From Lachnospiraceae bacterium (GTDB lineage Bacteria > Bacillota > Clostridia > Lachnospirales > Lachnospiraceae): a DNA stretch of 51,529 nucleotides. Below are positions 34,553-42,889 of the stretch, one piece after another; position 1 is the first letter of the stretch; every line of letters begins with the position of its first letter. The stretch spans positions 1 to 51,529 of the forward strand of contig JAIKWF010000084.1 of assembly GCA_024685005.1 (NCBI GenBank), written 5' to 3'. The translations under genes and the position numbers were made by a program. Below the pieces are notes generated by a model. The model did not search any database, was not told the origin of the DNA, and saw nothing but the letters and a program-made list of their open reading frames with translations.

Positions 34553-34579
34553 CCGGGCGGCTTGCCCGCCCGGGGGTGA
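34553..34579 (+). terminator. Candidate partial terminator after pilA
   Basis: CCGGGCGG (34553-34560) / CCGCCCGG (34566-34573), a perfect 8-bp GC stem, followed only by a weak GGGTGATTTTA tail. It probably lets some transcripts continue into pilD, lowering downstream expression relative to pilA. Confidence 0.6.
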
Positions 34580-34606
34580 TTTTAACCGTATGGAGGCATT
34601 TCCCCT

Positions 34607-35383
34607 ATGATCGCTTCTGAAACTGGAATAATGATTGTCCTGGGAGTTTGGTTTTTTCTGTTTGGTATAGTGATTGGCAGCTTTTTAAATGTTTGCATCT
34701 ATCGCTTACCTGCAGGCGAGAGCCTTTCAAAAGAACGAAGCCATTGCCAGAAGTGCGGATACACTTTAAGCTGGTACGATCTGGTCCCGCTGTTCAGTTA
34801 TCTGTTCCTTCGCGGTCGGTGTCGAAAATGCGGTGAACATATATCCATCCAGTACCCCATTGTTGAGGCGCTGAACGGTGTGTTATATGTTCTAATGTTC
34901 TATCTGTATGGGTGGAGTATAGATTCAGTGATATACTGCATGTTGGCATCAGCGCTGATCGTGCTGAGTGTCATCGACTTTCGTACGCAGGAGATTTTTC
35001 TTGCGAACAATGGATTTATACTGGCACTGGGGCTGATTCATCTGGGATTTCACTTAGGGGATTGGGTGACTTATGTGATCGGCCTCATTGCTGTCAGTAT
35101 TCCCTTAGCCCTCATTGTGATTGCTACAAATGAAGGAGCGATGGGTTGGGGCGATGTGTTTTTAATGGGCGCTGCAGGATTGCTTCTGGGGTGGAAACTG
35201 ATCCTGTTTGCATTGGTGGCCGGATGTGTTCTCGGATCCATCATACATATTATCAGAATGAAATTTTTCGGAGCCGAAAGGCAGCTGGCAATGGGTCCTT
35301 ATCTATCTATGGGCATTTTGCTGGCGATAATCTGCGGAACGCAGTTTGTTGATTGGTATATTTCTTTTTTGCATAGTGCATAA
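34607..35383 (+). CDS. pilD: Prepilin peptidase PilD
   Basis: This is a membrane aspartyl protease that cleaves prepilin leaders after Gly and methylates the new N-terminus. The 258-aa protein contains the N-terminal zinc motif with two CxxC pairs (C47/C50 and C72/C75), GSFLNVCIYRLP before it, and the catalytic aspartates D124 (VIDFRTQEI) and D183 (MGWGDVF). About seven to eight membrane helices are seen. It is the processing enzyme for all the prepilins in this locus. Confidence 0.96.
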   Translation: MIASETGIMIVLGVWFFLFGIVIGSFLNVCIYRLPAGESLSKERSHCQKCGYTLSWYDLVPLFSYLFLRGRCRKCGEHISIQYPIVEALNGVLYVLMFYLYGWSIDSVIYCMLASALIVLSVIDFRTQEIFLANNGFILALGLIHLGFHLGDWVTYVIGLIAVSIPLALIVIATNEGAMGWGDVFLMGAAGLLLGWKLILFALVAGCVLGSIIHIIRMKFFGAERQLAMGPYLSMGILLAIICGTQFVDWYISFLHSA

Positions 35384-35492
35384 TGTGAATTTGTATATTT
35401 TTCCCTTTGAGGGGGATTGATATAAAAGTTTTATTAGTATTTATTTACGAGGTTCACGAGGGTGGTGGCCTCAAACGCTTAGGAGGTAAATC

Positions 35493-37328
35493 ATGGCAAA
35501 AGGACAAAGAGTTCTAGGTATTGAGATTGGTTATTCCTTGACGCAGGTCTGCGAAATGGATTACCAGTCCAAGAAACCGCAGGTTTATGGCGTGTTCAGT
35601 ATGAAAACGCCGGACGGGATTTTGAATGACGGTGCGATCATAACGACCGAAGCCTTTGTTCAGGATCTGAAGTCTTACATCGCAGCGAACGGAATGAACG
35701 CTAAGAAAGTTATTTTCTCTGTTTCTTCCACAAAGATCGCGAACAGAGAGGCGTCGATCCCTGCTGTGAAGGAGAATAAGGTTCGTGATCTTTTGATGAC
35801 GAACATCACTGAGTATTTCCCGGTTGATCCCGGTGCATACCAGTTCGCTCACAACGTAATGGATACCGTTACGGATGAATCAGGGACAAAGCAGTACAGA
35901 GTCATGATCATGGCTTGCCCGAATGAGATCCTGGATGGTTACAGCTATCTGGCTCAGCAACTTGGTTTGGATCTTGTTTCCATTGATTATTCCGGTAACA
36001 GTATTTTCCAGGCTTTAAGAGCGAGATTCCAGACAGGCGTTAACCTGACAGTTAAGATCGATGAAAGATCTTCCCTGATCACGGTTACAAATAACGGAGT
36101 CATTACCATGCAGCGTTCCGGTATCTACGGTGCCGATCAGGTAGTAGATATCATGATGGAAACCGATGTATACGGCGAGCCTCTTTCTTACGAATCGGCT
36201 GTGAAGACACTGCGTCGTAACAATCTGGTAATGAGGCCGGAAGAAGAAGCAACGCTTGCTGATAAGGAAGCGGAAGTTGCGGAACTTGAAAGAAGAAGCG
36301 AAGCGGCCATTGCAGAAGCTGCAGCTACCGGAGATTCCTCCGGAATTGCAGGAGCAACCGTAGCGGCAAAGCAGGCAGGTGCAAACCTGAAGATGCTTCG
36401 TCTTCGCCGCGATGTAACGTATGCTTATGAACAGCTGATCAGTTCCATCGTACGTGTAATTGATTACTACAACAGTAAAAACCGTGATGCGGCCATCGAT
36501 AACATCATCCTGACCGGTATTGCGGCAGACTTCTGGGGATTTGCAGGACTCCTTTCCGATGAACTTGGTCGTGAAGTCGAAGTGCTTCGTGATCTTGCCG
36601 GAACGGATATCAGCCAGGGACTTCATCTTCATGATGTATCCCTCGGTGATTACATCTCCGTTATCGGTGCTGCGCTTGGTTCCGTCGGATTCATGCCTGC
36701 AGATGTTGGCAAGAAGGGCGCTAAGAAAGAAAAAGGCCCTAAGCCCAGCGTCAGCGTATCAGGCGATAAGCTTGGACTTGGTGTGTTCGTAGCAGGACTT
36801 CTTGTTGTTGCCGGCATTTCCGCTGTCAGGATCCCTGCTTATGTACAGGCTGATGTGAGAAATAAAGATCTGAAAGAGCAGAAAGCACAGCTTGAGCCCG
36901 TACTTGAGATTTACAATACTTATATGCAGACCAAGACGGATAATGATTATCTGAAATCTGTATATGGTATGACTGAAAATTACAATACTAATTTGATCGA
37001 AACAATTCGTCAGTTAGAGCAGAAGATGCCTTCCGGTATCGAAGTTGATACTATTAATGCCACAGAAGAGAGCGTAACGCTTACCTTTACTGTTGCATCC
37101 AAAGAAGAGGCTGCTCTTGCTGTTATGAATCTTCGCGGATTTGAGTGCTTCTCAGATGTGCAGATGGCATCACTGTCACAGGTTGATGCAGATGTTGATG
37201 AGGCCGGCAACCTGATTTCGACTCCGAGATTCGAGACACAGATCATATGTATGTATGGAGTTAATCCTGAGTTGCTGAATGAAGACGGTGGTGAGGCGCA
37301 GGAAGAAGCTGAACCGGCTGCAGAATGA
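35493..37328 (+). CDS. pilM: PilM-PilN fusion protein
   Basis: PilM is an actin-like cytoplasmic protein that binds the N-terminus of PilN; together with PilO they form the alignment complex. Here both are in one 611-aa chain. Residues about 1-400 are the PilM part (QRVLGIEIGYSLTQVCEM; SIDYSGNSIFQALRARF; DNIILTGIAADFWGF). This is followed by a basic linker (KKGAKKEKGPKP), one membrane helix (about 427-446) and a PilN-like coiled coil and ferredoxin-like domain. An Ala/Glu-rich helical insert of about 60 residues sits near 240-305 inside the PilM fold. AGGAGG precedes ATG 35493. Separate PilM and PilN are the norm, so the fusion is noteworthy. I see no stop or frameshift that would suggest an artefact. 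Confidence 0.88.
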   Translation: MAKGQRVLGIEIGYSLTQVCEMDYQSKKPQVYGVFSMKTPDGILNDGAIITTEAFVQDLKSYIAANGMNAKKVIFSVSSTKIANREASIPAVKENKVRDLLMTNITEYFPVDPGAYQFAHNVMDTVTDESGTKQYRVMIMACPNEILDGYSYLAQQLGLDLVSIDYSGNSIFQALRARFQTGVNLTVKIDERSSLITVTNNGVITMQRSGIYGADQVVDIMMETDVYGEPLSYESAVKTLRRNNLVMRPEEEATLADKEAEVAELERRSEAAIAEAAATGDSSGIAGATVAAKQAGANLKMLRLRRDVTYAYEQLISSIVRVIDYYNSKNRDAAIDNIILTGIAADFWGFAGLLSDELGREVEVLRDLAGTDISQGLHLHDVSLGDYISVIGAALGSVGFMPADVGKKGAKKEKGPKPSVSVSGDKLGLGVFVAGLLVVAGISAVRIPAYVQADVRNKDLKEQKAQLEPVLEIYNTYMQTKTDNDYLKSVYGMTENYNTNLIETIRQLEQKMPSGIEVDTINATEESVTLTFTVASKEEAALAVMNLRGFECFSDVQMASLSQVDADVDEAGNLISTPRFETQIICMYGVNPELLNEDGGEAQEEAEPAAE

Positions 37329-37341
37329 GGAGGCGTGAAAG

Positions 37342-38160
37342 ATGAATAAGAATTATGCGGGACTTATTTTAGGTGTGATCGGTTTACTTTTGATTGTATT
37401 CGGTTACATGTATATTTGGAATAATATCGGTGAGAAGACCGATGCGTTAAACGTAGAGAATGCGGCACTTGATGAAGAAGTGACCCATTTGAAGGATCTG
37501 GCGGATCATAAGGAACAGTATCTTGCCGATACGGAAGCGATGAAGCAGGAAAATGATGAGATCATCGCGCAGTTCCCTGCAGATGTAAAGAATGAAGATG
37601 AAATCTTATATGCTGATCAGACCGAGAAATCTTATCTTGCATCTATTACTGCCATTGCAATGCCCGGATCCAATGTGATCGAAGTAGCACAGCCTGAGCC
37701 TGAGGCAACAGAGGAATCTGAAGAAGTTACCGAAGAAGCAACCGCTGAAGAAGGTGAAGTTGTAGAAGATACAGCTACCGAAGCAGCTCCTTCCACTCCT
37801 TCCATTATGCTGTATCAGACACCTGTGACGGTTACCATCAATTCCACTTATTCTCAGATGAAAGAAATCGTTGATGCGATCACAGCTGATAAGAGCAACA
37901 AGAAGTCGATTGATATGCTGACCATGAACTTCGATGAGGATACCGGAGATCTGACAGGAGCGATTTCCTACAGCATGTATTCCCTTAGCGGAACAGACAA
38001 GACTTATACTTCTCCTTCGCTTCCCGGCGTTGGAACAGGAACAGACGATCTGTTCAATACTGCTGAGAGAAAGCAGAAGATTGCTGCTGAAAACGCAAAG
38101 GCAGCAGCGCAGGCAGCAGCTAGTGCAGCAGAAAGAGCTGCAGCAGTTGCAGGCAACTAA
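37342..38160 (+). CDS. pilO: PilO-like alignment protein
   Basis: A 272-aa protein with a short cytoplasmic N-terminus, one membrane helix (about residues 7-27, GLILGVIGLLLIVFGYMYIW), a coiled-coil (about 35-75), an acidic Glu/Thr-rich low-complexity loop (about 120-150), and a small alpha/beta domain (about 150-225) ending in an alanine-rich helix. This is the PilO plan, and it follows PilMN directly, separated by 13 bases with GGAGG. The acidic loop and alanine tail are additions not usual in PilO. Assignment depends on topology and gene order rather than sharp motifs. Confidence 0.8.
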   Translation: MNKNYAGLILGVIGLLLIVFGYMYIWNNIGEKTDALNVENAALDEEVTHLKDLADHKEQYLADTEAMKQENDEIIAQFPADVKNEDEILYADQTEKSYLASITAIAMPGSNVIEVAQPEPEATEESEEVTEEATAEEGEVVEDTATEAAPSTPSIMLYQTPVTVTINSTYSQMKEIVDAITADKSNKKSIDMLTMNFDEDTGDLTGAISYSMYSLSGTDKTYTSPSLPGVGTGTDDLFNTAERKQKIAAENAKAAAQAAASAAERAAAVAGN

Positions 38161-38180
38161 GATACACGAAGTTATAACAG

Positions 38181-38220
38181 CCGGGGCTGGGCTAAGAGCT
38201 TAGCCCTACGGTTGTTTCTT
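38181..38220 (+). terminator. Intra-operon terminator or attenuator after pilO
   Basis: GGGCTAAG (38189-38196) / CTTAGCCC (38199-38206), extended by CCG (38181-38183) with CGG (38209-38211), followed by TTGTTTCTT. The next gene begins only 17 bases later, so read-through is expected. Confidence 0.6.
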
Positions 38221-38236
38221 AAAAAGGGGTCGGATA

Positions 38237-39724
38237 ATGATGAAAAGGAATGTGAAAAGAAAATCTAATAAAGGATTTACATTGACGGAGGTTATTATTG
38301 CGGTTGCTATTCTTGCAATTGCCGCTACGCCTTTGATTTCCAATTTTGTCAAATCCGGCACGATTAACAAAAAGGCCAGAGCGCATCTGAATGCCATGAA
38401 TATCGCGCAGGATATCATGGAGGGTTTTAGTGCGTATAAGGGCGAGGACCTGATCAATAAGTTTGAATCCCAAAAGAGCTTGAGAGGAAATGTTCTCCCG
38501 AGTGGTATGGAATATGCCAGCCACGGCGATATGTCTTTTGATGGGACTAAGTATACAAGATCGTTTAAAGTTAATGTGAATAACAAGAATGAGGCAGCTA
38601 TTGCCAGTGGATCCGGCGCCAGACTTTATTCCGAGAAATCTGTAAGTGAGAATTCGGTTAAAGTGAAGATGAATAAAGACAATCCGAATTATTATTTCTA
38701 CATTGATGGTCTGAAACAGCAGAAAACCACTTATAATGTAGATGTGACTATTTCTTATGATAAATACAAGAAGACAGTTGGACCGGATCTGAACAGAATG
38801 TATGATGTGAATGGCAAGGTGGACTGCAGCTACTCCAATATAGAAGCGTTTAGTGGAGATAAAGCACTTTCTTCTTCGCCGTATCAGACAGTTTTAACGG
38901 AACAATTTATCGGTAAATCCTCTTCTTCTCCTAAAAAGGAAGATTTTGACGGAAAGGTATATCATACGATAAAATGTGTTGTGAAGAATGACACGTCTGA
39001 TCCTAAGGTGCCTAACTATCAGGTCCTGATCACTGACAGATATGAGGTGAAGAGTGCGTACAGAAGTTCATTGGGACTGACAGATACGAATGCGGTAAAG
39101 AATATCAGAACGGAAGAAAATATTTACCCGAACAGTGCGATTGAAAAACCCAGAAATGTTTATATTTATTATACCGGAATGGTAGGAAGCAGTGCTTCAA
39201 ACGTGCTTGATACCATAGAAATCGAGAATTTAACCGGCGAGCCTATTAATTTCTACGTACTTCGCCAGAAGAGAAGAGAGAGCGATCCGATCAACGAAAG
39301 CTATAAGTGTAGCTTGAATATTGTGTCAAGGGATTCGTCAAAAGAGACAGATAAGACGAACTATCACACGAAGGTGGTTCAGAATCTGAGATATAATCTG
39401 AATTATGATGCTTTCAATAATCTCAGATATTATGATGAAAGCGGAAAGAAAGTAAGCAACTGGCAGCATCTTGATGCAATCCAGGGCAAGGTTAGTACTA
39501 CAGATTCACCGGCAGGTACCACGTACTATGATAGAACACGATGTGATATCAAATATAATCTTCCGACGCTTATAGAAGAAAAAGTGTATGATAAGTGCAT
39601 CAGTGACGGAATTATGAAAGATACTACACCGGCAGTATATGATGTTACGATTGTCGTTAAAGATGCGAAGAATAATAAAAAAGTCGCAGAGTATACAGGA
39701 AGCTTATCCGGTGGTATAGAATAA
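38237..39724 (+). CDS. Large prepilin-like protein, PilV/GspI-like N-terminus
   Basis: The 495-aa protein has a basic leader ending in NKG and the mature N-terminus FTLTEVIIAVAILAIAATPL with Glu5, matching class III signal peptides. After the first helix it continues with a KKARAHLNAMNIAQDIMEGF segment, as in PilV/GspI minor pilins that prime assembly. The remaining 430 residues are a beta-rich, lysine/serine/tyrosine-rich domain without recognised family; ordinary minor pilins are 120-200 aa. It is the first of four such genes after the attenuator, and probably sits near the pilus tip. ATGs at 38237 and 38240 are both possible. Confidence 0.85.
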   Translation: MMKRNVKRKSNKGFTLTEVIIAVAILAIAATPLISNFVKSGTINKKARAHLNAMNIAQDIMEGFSAYKGEDLINKFESQKSLRGNVLPSGMEYASHGDMSFDGTKYTRSFKVNVNNKNEAAIASGSGARLYSEKSVSENSVKVKMNKDNPNYYFYIDGLKQQKTTYNVDVTISYDKYKKTVGPDLNRMYDVNGKVDCSYSNIEAFSGDKALSSSPYQTVLTEQFIGKSSSSPKKEDFDGKVYHTIKCVVKNDTSDPKVPNYQVLITDRYEVKSAYRSSLGLTDTNAVKNIRTEENIYPNSAIEKPRNVYIYYTGMVGSSASNVLDTIEIENLTGEPINFYVLRQKRRESDPINESYKCSLNIVSRDSSKETDKTNYHTKVVQNLRYNLNYDAFNNLRYYDESGKKVSNWQHLDAIQGKVSTTDSPAGTTYYDRTRCDIKYNLPTLIEEKVYDKCISDGIMKDTTPAVYDVTIVVKDAKNNKKVAEYTGSLSGGIE

Positions 39725-39764
39725 AACTGAGGGGATGACCTGATTGGAAAGGGAGAGTGTTGAC

Positions 39765-42242
39765 ATGAAGATGCTGCAAGGATTATTAAAAGGAAAAAAA
39801 CGGCAAAAAGGTAATGCACTTGTACTGGTAATTATTGCAATTGCATTTATTGGTATGCTGGTTGCTATGATCGTTTACAGTGCTTATGGAAACTTCCTGA
39901 TGAAGTTTAACGATTACAGAGCAAAAAACAACTTCTATACAGCTGAATCTGTAATGGATATCATCAATGCGGGGATGCAGGTAGATATATCTGACTGCAT
40001 GCTGGAGGCATATGCTTATGCGACTTCGGCATCTGAGAGTTATATTGAATCAAGCGGTGTCACTCGCGAGTATATGTTTGATGATAAGTTCGCAAAAGAA
40101 TTCAAGAAAAAGATTGAGACATCCGATGGTTCAAATGAGTGGAAGATCGACTATTTCATTCAAAAGTATAAGGATGGTATTAAGGATAATGGCATGAAGG
40201 TCGCTGGCAGCGCCGGTGAGGAAGGTGCCTTTATCGAAGTCGGAAATGATGCTATCGCAAAAAAAGGTAACATTATGAAGCAGGCCGACGGTGTTATTGT
40301 AATCAAGAATCTTCGTGTTACATATACAAATGATACGGGTTATGTTTCTGTGATCCAGACAGACATTCGTGTCACCATTCCTGAGATGAAAACAGTAAAA
40401 CCTTCGAAGAGTGCTACACTTCAGGATTTCTGCCTGATCGCTAATGATAATATTATTAATAGTGTTAACTTTATGGATCCCATTAACAAGATTGCAGGAG
40501 GAAGTGCAACACTTTCTATTGGTGGTAATGTAAACGCCGGACGTTATGGTCTTGTAGTTGGAGAAAGTAGCGTGTCATTCCAGAAGCCTGATAATGAAAA
40601 AACCGCGCAGGATTATTTCCTGGTAGGTAAGAATATTCAGGTCTTTGATTCAAGGGGTGAAAAGGGATTATCTGCGAATGCAAATTATTCTGTTTATGCG
40701 ACGGATATCAAAGTGAACTCATCTAATCTTGAATTAAACGGAAACACTTATGTTGCCGACGATCTTGATATTGGTGGAAAGAACTCGAAGGTTAAATTGA
40801 GTGGTACATACATTGGTTACGGAAACGACAGTAACAATTCTTCTGCGAGTAGTGCTTTCCTGATCAATGGTGCAAATACGACCTTTGATCTTTCCGGTCT
40901 GGAGGATCTTGTGCTTGCAGGAAATACATTTATCGGAGCAACCTCTTATGATGCAGATAAGAGGCGCTTTAACGGTGTGTATGGTGCGGGGGAAGACGAT
41001 GAAATAGTAGATATTGATGAATATGAGAAACAACTGAATGCAAAAGGACTAACTGACGAAGAAGGCGAGGTGGATTACGAGGAAAAGAAATATCAGATTT
41101 TGCCTCGAAACAAAAAAGACCTGATCATGGGCGGCGCCGTTGGAGCAAAGGCTGAACAGATGCTGTATCTGATTCCGCCTGAGTGTGTAGGATATGATAT
41201 TGAGTCACAGGAGCCGTTCTTGAACAAGAATCCTATGACAAAAGCCGAATATGATATGCTTATTAACACCAAGTACAAAAATTCCAGCGGTGATGAGGTG
41301 AATAAGTATGGTGTGATCAATGCGGACAAGCTGGATGCTTTGGGATATACAACCGACTATAAGGCTGTATTCAGAAGAGTTAATGGAACGGTACTTGTAT
41401 ATCTTTATATTGACTTTGGTAATGAGGATTCCGATGCAGAAGCATTTATGAGATCCTATTATACCAATGATAAGGCAAAACTTGACAGTTATGTATCTCC
41501 TTATTACAACAAAACGGCTTCCAGAATGGGATCTAAGATTCTTGAGAAGTCAGGAGATCAGTACAAGAATCTTATCGTGCAGGGTAATTTCTTCTACTAT
41601 GACGCTTTAGGCGAGCTGCAGATGATTCCCAGCAATGTTTCCAGCTCAGTGGAAAATGCCGGAAGAGTGTTTGATTTGAATGAAAGATATAAGAGCGAAT
41701 ATCCTTCCAGACTTTTCACGAATAAGGTTGATGAGAATCCTTCTGTTTATGAAGTGTTCCTGAATACGATTAAGAAGGATGTTATCGATAATCTTCCTAA
41801 CACAGAAACCTTGTATGATGAGATCAAGGTCGACAGTGGAGAGGTTGCGTCAAATGATTACAAAGCTATTGTGGTCAAGGGCGACTATGTATGGAATGAT
41901 AAGTCGGATAAGAAGATAGTTATCATTGTTGCCACGGGAGATGTGACTTTGGAGGCTGATTTTAACGGACTTGTTATTTCAGGTAAAAGGATCATCGTTA
42001 AAACAGGTTGCACGAAGATCAATCGTCGTGTTACAAATGTTAGATGGGCACTTCAGAATCTTTGCCATAAGGGCTATACGGAAGATAAAGGCTACAAGCT
42101 CTCAGACCTGTTTATTGATGATGTCGGTACTGGCGATTCTGGAGATGTTTCTGTTTCCAAGATGGATGAACAGGAAAAAGAAGATGACTCAAACCGTAGT
42201 TTAGGTAAGTATATTACTTATGACAACTGGAGGAAAGAATAA
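39765..42242 (+). CDS. Large PilX/GspK-like pilus-tip protein
   Basis: The N-terminus reads KRQKGNALVLVIIAIAFIGM: a basic leader, glycine and hydrophobic helix, but lacking Glu5, as in PilX/GspK proteins at the pilus tip. Next comes the YRAKNNFYTAESVMDIINAG segment common to PilX-type proteins. From about residue 220 to 420 there is a repetitive run of short beta strands (SIGGNVNAG, NYSVYATDIKVNSSNLEL, NTYVADDLDIGG, KVKLSGTYIGYG) that looks like a beta-helix. The whole is 825 aa, far larger than classic PilX (about 160-200). ATG 39765 with GGGAG upstream was preferred to TTG 39744. Its stop overlaps the next start (TAATG). Confidence 0.8.
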   Translation: MKMLQGLLKGKKRQKGNALVLVIIAIAFIGMLVAMIVYSAYGNFLMKFNDYRAKNNFYTAESVMDIINAGMQVDISDCMLEAYAYATSASESYIESSGVTREYMFDDKFAKEFKKKIETSDGSNEWKIDYFIQKYKDGIKDNGMKVAGSAGEEGAFIEVGNDAIAKKGNIMKQADGVIVIKNLRVTYTNDTGYVSVIQTDIRVTIPEMKTVKPSKSATLQDFCLIANDNIINSVNFMDPINKIAGGSATLSIGGNVNAGRYGLVVGESSVSFQKPDNEKTAQDYFLVGKNIQVFDSRGEKGLSANANYSVYATDIKVNSSNLELNGNTYVADDLDIGGKNSKVKLSGTYIGYGNDSNNSSASSAFLINGANTTFDLSGLEDLVLAGNTFIGATSYDADKRRFNGVYGAGEDDEIVDIDEYEKQLNAKGLTDEEGEVDYEEKKYQILPRNKKDLIMGGAVGAKAEQMLYLIPPECVGYDIESQEPFLNKNPMTKAEYDMLINTKYKNSSGDEVNKYGVINADKLDALGYTTDYKAVFRRVNGTVLVYLYIDFGNEDSDAEAFMRSYYTNDKAKLDSYVSPYYNKTASRMGSKILEKSGDQYKNLIVQGNFFYYDALGELQMIPSNVSSSVENAGRVFDLNERYKSEYPSRLFTNKVDENPSVYEVFLNTIKKDVIDNLPNTETLYDEIKVDSGEVASNDYKAIVVKGDYVWNDKSDKKIVIIVATGDVTLEADFNGLVISGKRIIVKTGCTKINRRVTNVRWALQNLCHKGYTEDKGYKLSDLFIDDVGTGDSGDVSVSKMDEQEKEDDSNRSLGKYITYDNWRKE

Positions 42243-42826
42243 TGAGATCTGCTGAGTCAAAAAAGAGAAGAGCAAAATCAAATAAAGGTTTGTCACTGAT
42301 CGAGCTTTTGGTTGTGATAATGCTGATTTCTGTTATTCTTGGCTATGTGGCTTACAATGTAAATGTTGTGAACGGATATAGAGCCAGAAAGTGTAAGAAT
42401 ATTCTGGCATCGCAGATTGCTGAGCTAAAGGTTAGAACCCTTTCCAAAGCTGTTAAAACCGGTGATGTTTACATGAAGGTGTATAAAGGAAAGGGCAGCA
42501 ACGCAAAAAATATATACAGTCAGGTATTCTACAAGACTACTGCAGGGGAAGAGAAAGAAGAGCCTGTTCTTATCGGCAGCAGAGTAGGTGTATTCTATGG
42601 TAATTCCGGAAGTGAAAAAGAGATTCTGGATGAGGAAAACACGAAGGGAAGCAATGGTCTGATCATCACCTATAACAGGGCGAACGGATCCATGGTGGAA
42701 TCTCCCACATCTACGGCACTGTCGACGGTAACGATGATAAAAGTAAGTGCAAACGAAAAAGTGTATAAGTTGGAATTGGTTCCTGCCACGGGAAAAGTTA
42801 TTAACAAAACAGATTTAAATCAGTAG
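42242..42826 (+). CDS. Minor prepilin, GspH/FimT-like
   Basis: A 194-aa protein with leader ending SNKG and mature N-terminus LSLIELLVVIMLISVILGYV including Glu5. The segment after the helix (YRARKCKNILASQIAELKVRTLSK) and the all-beta C-terminal domain fit GspH/FimT-type minor pilins. The first mature residue is Leu instead of the common Phe, which prepilin peptidases accept. It overlaps the upstream gene by one base, so the two are probably translated together. Confidence 0.85.
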   Translation: MRSAESKKRRAKSNKGLSLIELLVVIMLISVILGYVAYNVNVVNGYRARKCKNILASQIAELKVRTLSKAVKTGDVYMKVYKGKGSNAKNIYSQVFYKTTAGEEKEEPVLIGSRVGVFYGNSGSEKEILDEENTKGSNGLIITYNRANGSMVESPTSTALSTVTMIKVSANEKVYKLELVPATGKVINKTDLNQ

Positions 42827-42889
42827 TGAACATTTTCTTTCATAAGGGACATCGTGTAGAGAGGATAATTTATTAAGGGAGGATAAGTC

